A stretch of 64,000 nucleotides of DNA, from assembly GCA_949130485.1 (NCBI GenBank), contig OX422186.1, forward strand, positions 11,182,771-11,246,770. The letters run 5' to 3'. Source of the stretch: Agelas oroides (taxonomy: Eukaryota > Porifera > Demospongiae > Agelasida > Agelasidae). The stretch's first letter is position 1. Every line of letters starts with the position of its first letter. The notes under the pieces are model-generated. The model searched no databases and was not told where the DNA came from. It saw only the letters and a program-made list of their open reading frames with translations. Below, in pieces: positions 10,886 through 31,100 of this stretch. A program made the position numbers and the translations under genes.

Positions 10886-12187
10886 ACTTTTTTTGTGTAT
10901 TGTCTAAGCATGAAATCTGCTACATAGTAGGAAACAGTGTTGGAATGAAGAATATATGCACACCTTTTATCAGGTACCCCTCCCTCTCTCTGTCACGGTA
11001 GACATTGTCAGCACTTGTGCCATAAACTGTACCAGGCCTCCCCCCTCCGTAATTGCATGCTGCAGGTGATCACACTTGTATGGAGATGAGGCTAAAAATG
11101 TACCAGGGCTTTCTCCTCCAATTTGCAGAACACGACAAATTCTCTTCTTAGAGTAAGCCCAGCACATCAGCATGTACACAGTCTGATGTACACTTGCAAG
11201 TTCATTTACCTGTGACGCTTTCTTGAAACTTGTAAATCACAGCCTGTGTAACCGGTTGGCTAAGGATAAGCATCTGATTGGTCAGTTCTATGAAGGTGAC
11301 ATCCAATGAAGAATCAGAATTGGTTTCCATTTCCATAGCAACCAAGCAGGAAAAACACAAGTGACCAAACACTGGCACCAGTTGTTTAGGAATACCACAT
11401 TCAGGACTCAGACTATGCGTGGGCACATGTGCATGTGCATGGGTGTATGGATGCGTGTAATCATAAGAGTGCATATGTGCATGTGTGTGTGAAAGGGGAA
11501 CAGGGATAAACACACACTTTTCTTAGGCATAGCTTTACTTGTGTGTTTCATGCACTTACCAGCAACCGAGTTTCAAAATTCCTATTGCGACATTCACTGG
11601 CAACTTCTGTAGCTTCCCCTACAATATAATCCCAGAGCGCAGTCAAGGTTAAATCATACCAGCACTGATACACATAGTACCCTAACTACCATAAGCATCT
11701 GGATAGCTGGCTGCAACAGTTCTAGCACTTGACTGGAGAAGTTGGTCGCCAGCAGACACTCACACACCACCTGGAATTGTTAAGATCACTGAACTAAAAT
11801 GTCATGTAAATAGACTCATTCGAAGGTAGGAAATCTGGTTCACTTACCTCCACAATCTTCACGTGATAGTCCACCATGACAAGTCCTTCTGGTTTTACCA
11901 GTTCAGTTGGAACACACCTATAACAATAGAATGACCTACAATTAGTGCAGTTACAAGATAAACAGGTCAGGAACTGTATAATGACTACCAAAGCTAGATC
12001 ATTGGACTATTGCAATACAGTTGACAAGATGTGCAGCAATATTTTGCAAACCTCAGAGCTATAATTTAACCTTGATTCTGGTGATGGTTGTGACCCCATA
12101 GACTTCAGCTCTTCCTGCGTACATCCTAACATACCACCAGTGAACAAAGCAACACATAACTCCAGACACCAACACTACAAGTGACCA

Positions 12188-12447
12188 TGAGCTTCTACTC
12201 ACGTGATCACTCGAGACCATGAGCCTCTACTCACTTGATCACTCGAGACCATGAGCCTCTACTCACTTGATCACTTGAGACCATGAGCCTCTACTCACGT
12301 GATCACTTGAGACCATGAGCCTCTACTCACTTGATCACTCGAGACCATGAGCCTCTACTCACGTGATCACTTGAGACCATGAGCCTCTACTCACGTGATC
12401 ACTTGAGACCATGAGCTTCTACTCACGTGATCACTCGAGACCACGTT
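12188..12447. repeat. 32-bp minisatellite (copy A array)
   Basis: About eight copies of GACCATGAGCCTCTACTCAC + GTGATCACTCGA. The same unit makes the large array at 19015-20907 in the intact TEX10 gene. The unit contains CACGTG, GTGATCAC and CTCGAG palindromes. Confidence 0.95.
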
Positions 12448-12656
12448 AGTGAATAATGAGTACAGTAGTACCATGTCATTACCTGTGGTGAACAATCTGT
12501 ACGAGGTAGACCATCAGGTGAATGTCGTACCTCCCTGAGTGGATGCTCTGGGTCAGCAGGGAGAGGACTGGTGTCTCCAGTTGGGGGAGGTGCCACAGCA
12601 GCTCAAGCACCCTCCTCTGGGTGGGGGGAGGCAGCCTAGGAACAATACTTCTAGGG

Positions 12657-12657
<1 letters not shown>

Positions 12658-12732
<75 letters not shown>

Positions 12733-12740
12733 TGCGTGAG
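12658..12740. repeat. (TG)n microsatellite abutting a splice acceptor
   Basis: Read on the minus strand this is (CA)n ending in CACACAG directly at the acceptor of exon 4 in TEX10 copy A. Confidence 0.95.
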
Positions 12741-13240
12741 TGGCAGTTTAGGTGTATCAACAGCATGCAAAAAGCTAAAAAGGGCAAGGTTGGATCAATA
12801 ATGTATCTGTACCAGAAGGCACCAGTTGCTTTACCTAGGATAGAGTTGATGTTTCCCTGTAAACCCTGCAAACAAGATGCCTCTCTGTGCATGGCAGACA
12901 GTGTGATTGACTCCACCACCAGCGTTGATGTCTCCGGGTTGGAGTCACCCAACTGTGCACCTTTGCGGCAAGAACAAGATGCAGGACTGTCACTGCTTTG
13001 TTCTATCTAGTAACAAGAGCTAATGATTATGAACTCTCAAAATGCGCTTCCAAATTCCATGCATTGAATGGTGCTGCATGAATAACCAAAAATTGAAAGT
13101 TGTTGGTAAAAATGCATAATGTTGTAGTTATGTGAAAAAAGTTGGTATAATATTATAGGCAGCATAGCATGACATGGGCAACTTATCTGTGTGTGCAGTC
13201 TACTAATTTGGTCGTGGACTTCAAACAACAACTGAGAGGT

Positions 13241-14950
13241 CTAGATTTTCATTCTGTGGTTCAGCAAAATTTTACCACCAGCTACAACTGAGATGTTATA
13301 ATCTCCATTTTGTTCTGGAACAAATTCAATTGTCCATAGACCATTCCCACTGTACTTCACATTACAGTCCAAAGATTGTGAGTGCCTTGGTGCTGGTTGT
13401 TGTATTTGATGGTAGTGATAATATTGATCTTCATACTCTTCAGCATTATCAGAATCATAGTTATCATAATAACCTTCATACTCTTCAGCATTATCAGAAT
13501 CATAATAGTTATCATAACCTTCATACTCTTCAGCATTATCAGAATCACAGTCTTCCCAATCTTCATAACCATGTCTGGCATCATAATGTGAAACTCTTGT
13601 GATCTGAACACTTGGAATAAAAGCTGGTAAAAACCCACACTTGGTGTCAATCCTTATGATCACTTGTTGTCTTTGACCAAGTTTGGGTGAGGAGGGCATT
13701 CGTGCCACTGATGCTTTAACAGTCAATGCATTTATGGTTGTTTCATTCAGATCACCTGCTCTTCTCAGAGAGGTCTCATTGGCACCCTTGAAGGTCAATG
13801 AAGGAGAAAGTTTTAGGTCAGATGGCACCCATTTGGTCTTCTTAAGATTTTCCAGACACTGACTGGCTTGGGTACTCATAGCAAGCATCTGTGTATCACT
13901 TGGATAATGACATAGTCGCTCACTGTACATGAGAACACTTCTGAGGCTGGCTAAGGTCACCTCCAAGAATTCCTTCTGACCCCACACCTGCTTCAAGTTG
14001 GAGGTTCTTGTTGCTTCTGCTTGTTCAAGTAGTTGTTTACGGCGTGATTCAAGTGTTTTGATATAGGAGTCAAATGCTTTGTTGATTTCAGCTTCCAATG
14101 TAGTAGAATCTACACCTTGATCATTCTCGATATCTTTGACTAACATCAGATTGGCTTCCAGCTCTTCCTGCTTCAATTTAACAGCCTGCATCAACTCACC
14201 AACCTTTCTTTCAATTTTAGGTCGAATTGTCTTGACCACTCCAAATTTGTGATTGTGATGGTCAACAATGGTGCAGTCCCAACAGATAAGGCACTTACAT
14301 GTTTCACAGTAGAGTTTCAATGGTTTGCCTGAATGGGTAGAGCAGTGGTGAGGATGCTCAAACTGCTTCACAGCTTCTGCGTCCAGTTTGTCTAACGCTG
14401 CTGTCTTGTGATCGCGATAGTCTAGCATTCGCCCATGTGCTTTTGAGCAGAAGGCACAAAGAAATTTGCCACAGGTCGGGCAGTAGACAGTAGCTGGATC
14501 GTCTTCTGTGCACATGTTGCATGAAACCGCCTTCTTTGGCTCATCCTTCAGCGAGTAGAACTTAAGCGCGCTCTCGAGAAGCATGTCAGACGGGAAGGCT
14601 TCCACTCCACCGCTGGGAACCGCGTGATTGGAGCGACACTGGGGGCAGACGATCCTTTTCTCTTTTGATTTGCTCAGGATCCCTTCCAGGCATGTTTTAC
14701 AGTAGGCATGCAGGCAAGGCAGTAGCCTCGGGTCTTTCAACCGATCTAAGCACACCGTGCAAGTAACGTCTTCCTTCGACAGTTCACTCTTGGCGCTCGG
14801 TAGCTTCGGCTGTGATACCTTTGGCTGTGGTAGCTCTCTCGATCCAGAGGATCGGATCAAATTTGTGGCCCGAGGGGGTGGGGCCCTGACTACATTCGGC
14901 TTATTAACTTCCAACCGCTGATTTGTCGTCTCAAAACTGCGTGAAGCCAT
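13241..14950 (-). CDS. TRIM-like RING / B-box / coiled-coil protein, 569 aa
   Basis: Predicted E3 ubiquitin ligase of the tripartite-motif class. The RING finger is at about residues 64-105, with ligands C64, C67, C79, H81, C84, C87, C102 and C105. B-box 1-like Cys/His pairs follow at about 134-172 (CNMC...CPTC...CAFC...H..H), and B-box 2 at about 189-225 (HHCSTH...CETC...CWDC...HHNH). A predicted coiled coil spans about 235-345. The C-terminal 130 residues look like a single filamin/Ig-like fold ending NGDYNISVVAGGKILL. It is interrupted at about 465-515 by three tandem acidic repeats of core DSDNAEEYEG. The start is the ATG at 14950 in a strong Kozak context (GCCATGG); an in-frame TTG upstream is less likely. 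The gene is intronless and lies between the two TEX10 copies on the same strand. NHL repeats and a SPRY domain are absent. Confidence 0.88.
   Translation of the reverse strand: MASRSFETTNQRLEVNKPNVVRAPPPRATNLIRSSGSRELPQPKVSQPKLPSAKSELSKEDVTCTVCLDRLKDPRLLPCLHAYCKTCLEGILSKSKEKRIVCPQCRSNHAVPSGGVEAFPSDMLLESALKFYSLKDEPKKAVSCNMCTEDDPATVYCPTCGKFLCAFCSKAHGRMLDYRDHKTAALDKLDAEAVKQFEHPHHCSTHSGKPLKLYCETCKCLICWDCTIVDHHNHKFGVVKTIRPKIERKVGELMQAVKLKQEELEANLMLVKDIENDQGVDSTTLEAEINKAFDSYIKTLESRRKQLLEQAEATRTSNLKQVWGQKEFLEVTLASLRSVLMYSERLCHYPSDTQMLAMSTQASQCLENLKKTKWVPSDLKLSPSLTFKGANETSLRRAGDLNETTINALTVKASVARMPSSPKLGQRQQVIIRIDTKCGFLPAFIPSVQITRVSHYDARHGYEDWEDCDSDNAEEYEGYDNYYDSDNAEEYEGYYDNYDSDNAEEYEDQYYHYHQIQQPAPRHSQSLDCNVKYSGNGLWTIEFVPEQNGDYNISVVAGGKILLNHRMKI
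13420..13560. repeat. In-frame tandem repeat inside the TRIM-like gene
   Basis: Three imperfect units containing CTTCATACTCTTCAGCATTATCAGAATC encode DSDNAEEYEG-type acidic, Tyr-rich repeats. Unit lengths are multiples of three, so the frame is kept. Confidence 0.9.
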
Positions 14951-15060
14951 GGCTTTGTCCTTGGGGTGTCGAGTAAACAAGTCAGGCAATTAGGTAAAAG
15001 TCGCATTACGTCATACTTGCGTTGGTATTGCGCATGCGTACGCGTAGGGTGGTACGGCAC
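14951..15060 (-). promoter_or_regulatory. Putative TRIM-like gene promoter with NRF-1-like site
   Basis: About 80 bp upstream of the ATG the sequence TTGCGCATGCGTACGCG is a near match to the NRF-1 consensus YGCGCAYGCGCR. Its location next to an intronless gene fits a CpG-type promoter. Functional use is inference. Confidence 0.35.
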
Positions 15061-16164
15061 ATTCATGGGGAGCGATACACATGTATGAGACGTACCCGGT
15101 GTACATGCAATATGCATAATTTCCACTGTCACATTCCGCCACCGCCAAGGCCTTCATCCACATGGCCTGGGTACGAGACTAGTGGAGCTTGCCTGGTTAT
15201 AAGGTAGCTTCGTTCTAGCAACTAGTCTGAGGTTGGCAGTGTACCCCGGACAATGGATAGTGCACGCTGTTTTCGAAACGTTGCAGAAACAATCCTCTGC
15301 CCGACCCTTATACCCTACTCGTTCCAAAACAGCAAAGCCGTATGAATCCCAGCTAGGCCCTCCCCAGCTCCAGTTTTTGATTACTTGCAATAGTCTCAAG
15401 GGGAAGATACTATCTATGTCCCTATAGTCTGACTCTCACATGAAAAGATAATTTGTACAGTGTGTGTTATTCCTATTATGTTACTTGACTGCACTACAGC
15501 AATGGCAATGGCAACTTTTCCTGTGTAAATAACAGCAGAAAGATGTTACTGAGCAGTTCTAAACTTCACTACGGCAGTTTCCAGTTGGTGGTTCCACCAA
15601 CTCTGTTCCTCTCCCATCAAATGAACACGCTCCTGAAAGACAAACTTAATGTGACATTGGGAACCAGTACAGTTCCAAGCAACATTAGAATTGTAACAAA
15701 CCAGTGTCGTGCCAAACAGATGGTATTACTCTATAGTAGGGAGTGATACAGGCAAGCTTGGGGATCCAGTCAGGGGACATATGGTGAGTACCCCATGCAG
15801 ATTGGCTTGTGGAGCTGGTACCAAGGTTTGCATGCTGAGCTCAAGTTATCAGATTCAGGGAGCCATAGATATGCTGCTGCATCTACTGTTGTTCATACTG
15901 TGTAGGGTCTGGATAAACATACAAGTTCAATAACATATTTGTTGCATGATGTAAACTGTCACGAACCAGACTAACTGGTTTATTGGAACAGTTGCTCATG
16001 GAAATATCCACTTGTGCCTTTAACTTCGAAACATGGGTAATAAATGTGGTCTGTTTAGAGTGGTAGTTCACAAGTCTAATACAAACAGTCTCTGATGCTG
16101 AGGGTAACATGCGAATTTAAGACTTGATTGACTACCCCCTTCACCTGAGTTGCAAATTCGAACG
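14951..16164. other. Spacer between TRIM-like gene and TEX10
   Basis: Contains the NRF-1-like promoter sequence, a dispersed repeat at 15540-15660 related to 8180-8290, and fragments ending GGCCTGGGTACGAGACTAG (about 15160). No exon or RNA gene recognised. Confidence 0.5.
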
Positions 16165-24524
<8,360 letters not shown>

Positions 24525-24968
24525 TTGAGCATCGATCGAGCAGGCGTCCAAGTTCTATTTAAAGCGTACCATTCACCACGTGATGGGTGATTTTCGCGCA
24601 TGCGCAAACTGAAAAATGGAATCGTGAGATCCAGCCAGGATTTGACTAGCCTCGAACGGCCTGGGTACGAGACTAGGGTTTGACAGGATTTCGAATCTTG
24701 GTCAAATCCTGAGCTGGCTGTCTTTTTTCGCCAACGAATAACTGCAATAAATATCTCCTCTCAGATAAAATGAACTTTGAACTTTGTTGAGCTGCATACA
24801 AACTAAAACACACGTGCAGTGCAATGAAATCTCTCACTAACTACTTGTAATTACATAAACTGAAAAACCAAATAACACACTGTAAAGAATAAAATCTGTA
24901 AAACTGCCGTTATGCTGAGCACTATAATTATACTCAGTAGTTCTGGTTACTAAGATTAATGAGTTCTT
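24525..24968 (-). promoter_or_regulatory. TEX10 upstream region with NRF-1 palindrome
   Basis: Between the TEX10 ATG and the stop of integrin gene A there are only 444 bp. CGCGCATGCGCA at about 24595-24606 is a perfect match to the NRF-1 consensus. An E-box-like CACGTG lies at about 24577. NRF-1 sites are typical of housekeeping and ribosome-biogenesis promoters; use here is inferred. Confidence 0.5.
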
Positions 24969-27900
24969 CTATTTTCCATAAATCGGATTCTTGTATTCCT
25001 TTTGGGCACTTCGATACAATGGATTCTCGAGCTGGTGGTAGATGTGTGTGAAGTGGGAACAGGGGAGGGGAGAAAGGTCATAAGAGGTATGTATATGATA
25101 AACTGCGCACATTATGGTGTATCGGTGGATATTGCAGAGGTACATGTAATGGATATAGAAATTGAAAGACCATCCTGCTCTGGCCCTGTAGCTCCTCCAT
25201 CTCCTCTTCAAGCCTTGTCTCTACTAACTCTCTCCCTTCTACACCAACCCTTCCCGTTACCTTTGAATGCTTCGTCCTAGCAACTTCCTCTTCAAATCTG
25301 CGAACTTCAATTGCATCCTACACACAACAGAGAGAGAGAAAGAGAGAGATCAAGAGAGAACACTGAACAAAGTCCTCCCATTGGAGGAACTAGAAGTGCC
25401 CAGTGGAGCACTAATAGATAGACCATTGTGTATGTAGCTAAGGCCTCTCAGTAAAATATATCCAAGAATCAGCAAATCCATTCAGAGTTTTACTGTGTAA
25501 GTCAGGCTAGCATGATAACGGTTGAAGCTATTACAACGATTCTAAAAACAACACAATCCTGGGAATGAGACTGTAATAAACTCTTGCTATCAGTCATACT
25601 GGTCTGACCGGTTATACAGGTCTTACCAGTATGAGCAGCAAAACTTTGAGCAGCAGGAGAGCCAACAGCCCCAGGATCAACAGTGGGATGATGATGAGAA
25701 GGGCAATGGCCCACGCAGGGAATGGAGGAGGGGTGCACGCTGTGGAGTGAAGAGGGCAGGGGTGGGTGAATGATGGCACAAAAATGACTGACAAATTAAG
25801 CATCACAAGTGACAACACACACACACAAACATAGACAAACACACAACTCACTTCTTTCATATTCCACATGGATTATTGGAGGAATGTTACGTTCATCAAC
25901 AACCACAGAGTCTTGCACACGTACGACCGAGACGTCTACACTTGCTGCAATCCCAAAATATTCGTATGTACAGCGATCACGGCTTAAGGGCGTACAGGGC
26001 TGAGCAGGATATGCGCATGTGTCGGACTCACAGTACAGGGAAGTACCAACAGGATTGGCTGGAGCGGGAGCTATAGGGAGAAAATGCCATACATATGTCT
26101 AGCATATTTGGTCTGAAATGCAAAGTAACTGAGCAGTAGCTTCATTCCCAGGCCATTCCTAGCCTCGTTCCCAGGCTCTCTCATGGGAACCTGGGAATGA
26201 GGTTAGGCCATTCCCACCTCAGGCTCCAAGTCCATACATGATTAAAACTAGAGAGCTAGGAGCACAGGTAGCTATAGCCTCATTCCCAGACCACGCTCAG
26301 CTTTTCATTGCTTGCAGTATGGAATGAGGCTAGAGCATAGGTGGGACCCGGAATAGCCTGGAATGAAATTTACACTTGACAGTTTTTGATTGCCAACCCC
26401 TGTCTCCCTTCGTTTCACAGGGGAGGCTGGAACCACGCTATGCACTTCTTGAAGGATGACTCAGATACTTACTAGTGATTTCATATCCAGCTCGATCATT
26501 AGTTCCGTTGATGATCACAACAGTATGGGAGCAATTTCTACTTGTGCAGAAACCTGCGGGCAGCTGGAACCCGATTGTGTTCTCATGTAGATCCGTAAGC
26601 AGCTGTGTTCCCTCAGGCAACCGGCTGTCCTCCATCGGATTAATTATGAAGAACTCGTTTGTGGACTCCTCAAACTGAGAGATGATATCGAGGGCACACT
26701 CGGCACACTCTCGGCCTTCGTTGCAGTTTTGTATTGCCAGAGTAAAATTGATGGAAGTTGGGGGCGGTATGAATGTCTCGCAGTAACGTCCAGTGTAGGA
26801 CGGGTTGCATTGGCACATTCCTTCACATGAGCAGCTGCCTTGTCCATTGCATGGTTCCTATGGAGGGAGGGAGGGAGGGAGGGAGGGAGGGAGGGAGGGA
26901 GGGAGGGAGGGAGGGAGGGAGGGAGAAACATCAAATAACATTCATGATGTGAGCTTCAAATTTGTGAACTGCATTAGTCTTTACATATACACAATTTGAT
27001 TCGTGGGTGAGTTAGTACTATGTTTTATCATACGTGTAACTCACGCTAATGTATGGGAGTCAATGGGGAAGCCTTGCAGCTGCACGCAGTTTATAAAAAG
27101 CCGTATTTTTTTTACTACAAGTCACACGAGAATCCGTATCAGGTACTACAAGTCACGTGCGTGCGTCTGAACGTGCAATGAAATCGAAGGTTTGTACGAT
27201 AAAATCAGTATCACCATAGTACCAAGCTATACCGGTCGTTTGTTGCAGTTGGCATTGTTATTCGTGCTGTGCACTCGTAACAATACAGACGGCAACAAAC
27301 TCGTGATATTTTCCGTTATAGCTTTGTACTATGGTGATACTTATATAATATTACTCACGGTTCTGTTGCTAGGATCAAGGCAGATCTCTTCTGGGAAGCA
27401 TTCACACGCATTGTCACTGGTACTGATGTACGGCCTTCTTGTAGTAGGCTCTATTTCACACTGGCAGCCTTCACATGTGCATGTTCCCCTGTTGGAGCAA
27501 ATGGCGTTTCCAATTCCCCTTCCGCATTGGGAGTCATCACACTCGCATGCTGGACCATAGAACAAGGGGTCTCCCTGCAGTGTGGGAGGAAGGAGGGTAG
27601 AGAGGAGGGAGGGAGGGAAGGAGGGAGGGAGGAGGTACTGAGAGCGTATGACACCATTTGATACCACATGATGCGACTGATACCACATGATGCGACTGAT
27701 ACCACATGATGCAACTGATACCACATGATGCAACTGATACCACATGATGCAACTGATACCACATGGTGTGACTGATACCACATGATGCGACTGATACCAC
27801 ATGATGCGACTGATACCACATGATGCAACTGATACCACATGATGCGACTGATACCACATGATGCGACTGATACCACATGATGCAACTGATACCACATGAT

Positions 27901-28111
27901 GCAACTGATACCACATGGTGTGACTGATACCACATGATGCAACTGATACCACATGATGCGACTGTTACCACATGGTGCGACTGATACCAACCGATACCAT
28001 TGAGAGCATGCAATAATACCTACATTTGAGTCTCTCCTGCAAAGACACTCTCCACACGTGCATGTCCCCCTGTCTGTGCTGGTACACTGCTGCCCATTTT
28101 CACCAAGCCTT

Positions 28112-28162
<51 letters not shown>

Positions 28163-31100
28163 AGTATTATATTACAGTGTTACAGTTGTGTTTTCATGCT
28201 TGGGTTCTTACGGGCAATCCAATGTCTGTCCGGCTCCAGTCTGTCCTGTTTGATCGCACTGACAAAATTCACCAAAACTAGTGTGTGTATGTGCATGAGG
28301 GAGGGGGTTCACCTTTAGTTTAATACAGCCATCTAGCTGTCTATAAAGGTCAAAAAGTCCAAACATTTTGTATGTTTCCATGGTAACACAATTGTATACA
28401 CGACAGCAGTATACACGACACAATTGAGCAAACAGGTCATCATTCAAATTCCTTCCCCCCACCACACACATTATACTGAGGTTCTTACTATCCAGTGTTG
28501 CACACACAGATGCCACACGAGAGGGTGCCATTTCCATTGCAAGCTTCACTTCCAGAAACCTGGTGAATGTACAGTGGGAGGAGGAAGAGGGAGAGTAACA
28601 ACTTTAATGAGTGTGATTCTGAGTGTAATACAGAGTTACACCGAGTAATACAGAGTTACACCGAGTAATACAGAGTTACACCGAGTAATACAGAGTTACA
28701 CCGAGTAATACAGAGTTACACTGAGTAATACAGAGTTACACCGAGTAATACAGAGTTACACTGAGTAATACAGAGATACACCGAGTAATACAGAGTTATA
28801 CTAAGTAATACACAGTTACACTGAGTAATACAGAGTTACACTGAGTAATATTGAGTTATGCTGAGTTACACATAGTTATACACAGTTATATTGAGTAATA
28901 CACAGTTATATTGAGTAATACAGAGTTACACTAAGTAATACAGAGTTACACCGAGTAATACAGAGTTACACTGAGTAATACAGAGTTACACCGAGTAATA
29001 GAGTTACACTGAGTAATACAGAGTTACACCGAGTAATACAGAGTTACACTGAGTAATACAGAGTTACACCGAGTAATACAGAGTTACACTGAGTAATACA
29101 GAGTTACACTGAGTAATATTGAGTTATGCTGAGTTACACATAGTTATACACAGTTATATTGAGTAATACAGAGTTACACTGAGTAATGCAGAGTTATACT
29201 GAGTAATACAGAGTTATACTGAGAGTGTTACATAGTGTAATACATAGTGTAATACACAGTGTAATACACAGTGTAATACATAGTGTAACACAGAGTTACA
29301 TGGTGTACACTGAGAGTTATACAGTGGGGTATTGCATTACCTCATTATCCTCGCAGGGGCAGCGGCAGATAGCTGTCAGCTCTACCGTGATACTACCAAA
29401 CCCAACAATACGAACAGTCACACTGAGGAGGAAAATTCAAGTCAATTACTCAAAACAAACACACCAGATGAAAGGTACACTCACAAAGTGGTCTTAACCT
29501 AGTTCTCAGGTTCTCCCCACACATGGAAGCTGGTAAACAGACAGACACACTCTACTTACTTTCTGGGTCTTCCAGAGAGTTCAGGAGTGCACTCCTGTAG
29601 GGTGACTGAGGCCTGAAAGCTGGCACGCTGACCGATCCGAACACCAGTACAGGTTCCATCTTGTGCAATTCTATCAAATACAATTCATTATAATTACACC
29701 ACAGCACTGTCATGCATTACACCATGATATGGTGCATAATACTGTGCGGTACGTATGAGCAACTGTACTTACTGTCCGGGACAGGTGGTGGGTGTGATTT
29801 CAAAGGTGACACCTGGAATTGGCTCAGGGTCAAACACAATACGTTGAGAGATTTCCTGGGGAGGGAACATTGCAGTAACCTAGGTAACCTAGGGGACAAT
29901 GTATAGCCCAATTGCACATATGCTATCAAAAACTGAATTGAAAATGTTTGTTTCAAGGCCTTCGAGAAAAGGCCTGCTATCCATGGCTTGAAGATATGTA
30001 AGTGGAAGCTGAAACAACAGTCGGTATTAAATGCAGTCACAATGTAGGTGTGTTCATGCCCCACATACGTTGTACAGTGTTTCCACGAGGTCCACCACAT
30101 TGCTGGAGTCAGCAGCAAGGGTACCGGTGAACGCTCCCTCCCCAAGTTCCTCCGCCAGTGCCTGAGGACAAGATAAAAATGTTCAGCTTGAGATTAGCAT
30201 GAACAGTAGTTACATCAGTTATCTTCTGTGGTTTGCATGCAGTACCAACTTCTCCCACGTTTAGCAACAAACGCTGAGGTTAGAATGTCTTGGAACAAGA
30301 CTTCGTCATCATCACAGTCGCACCATTTACCACCACCTATAGACCTAGTCCTGTTCCCAAGGTATGCCTCTCCCGTTTTACTCTCTTGTTTGCGTTCTCA
30401 ATAATACATGGAAGTGGAAGAGCGGCAAATGCAAACGGAAGGGTAAAATGGGGGAGGCCTGGTAAGACGGCTACTATAGACCCTTGTGTAAGAACTTGTA
30501 TCTGTTGCTATGGTGATTCCTATATGGTAATTTTCTACCTCCAAAAACTTGAGCCTTATGGTTTGATCTATGGTGGCTGGTAGCTTCTTCACACTCTCAC
30601 ATTCAAACTTCCAGGTGTTGCTATGGTGATTCCTATATGGTAATTTTCTACCTCCAAAAACGTGAGCCTTATGGTTTGATCTACGGTGGCTGGTAGCTTC
30701 TTCACACTCAAACTTCCAGGATGAGAAATAGAAAATTAACTGATTTACAAATACTTTCCTCTCCCCCCATAAATTGTATTTGAGTCTTACATCGTAGAAT
30801 GGTTTGACAGATTGTTCTGCAGCAAAGATTGGGATGATGTCAAACTCTCGAAGCTTTTCTGCAATTTGACCTACAGAGGGGTAGTCCTGCAGGGAGGGAG
30901 AGAGGAGAAGATGGAGAGAAGGGAGAGAGGGAAGAGAGGGAGGGAGAGAGGGAAGAGAGGGAGGGAGAGAGGGAAGAGAGGGAGGGAGAGAGGAAGAAGA
31001 GGGAGGGAGGGAGATAAAAAGTAAGTACAGTGTGATTGACTGAGGACAGCAGATGTGTTAGTACAAGTACCAAACAATCTATAGCCTCATTCCCAGGCTC

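Larger units (their letters stand above)
9586..12957 (-). pseudogene. TEX10: Partial duplicate of TEX10 3' half (copy A), non-functional
   Basis: This copy carries counterparts of TEX10 exons 12 (about 9592-9728), 11 (11210-11412), 10 (11560-11618), 9 (11690-11770), 8 (11848-11917), 7 (12071-12125), 4 (12483-12657) and part of 3 (12835-12957). They match the complete gene at 16165-21729 with few changes, and most exon lengths are identical. The 5' exons, exon 5 and exon 6 are absent: sequence jumps from CACTACAAGTG directly into the 32-bp minisatellite. Exons 5+6 together are 239 bp, so their loss also breaks the reading frame (exon 4 leaves phase 2, exon 7 needs phase 1). The individual exons stay open, so the duplication is probably recent. 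Homology ends at about 12957 inside exon 3. Confidence 0.82.

Noticed and set aside
27341-29290. CRISPR-like arrays (19- and 20-bp repeats)
   Set aside because: The repeats are directly adjacent with no unique spacers, in introns of an animal gene; they are minisatellites.
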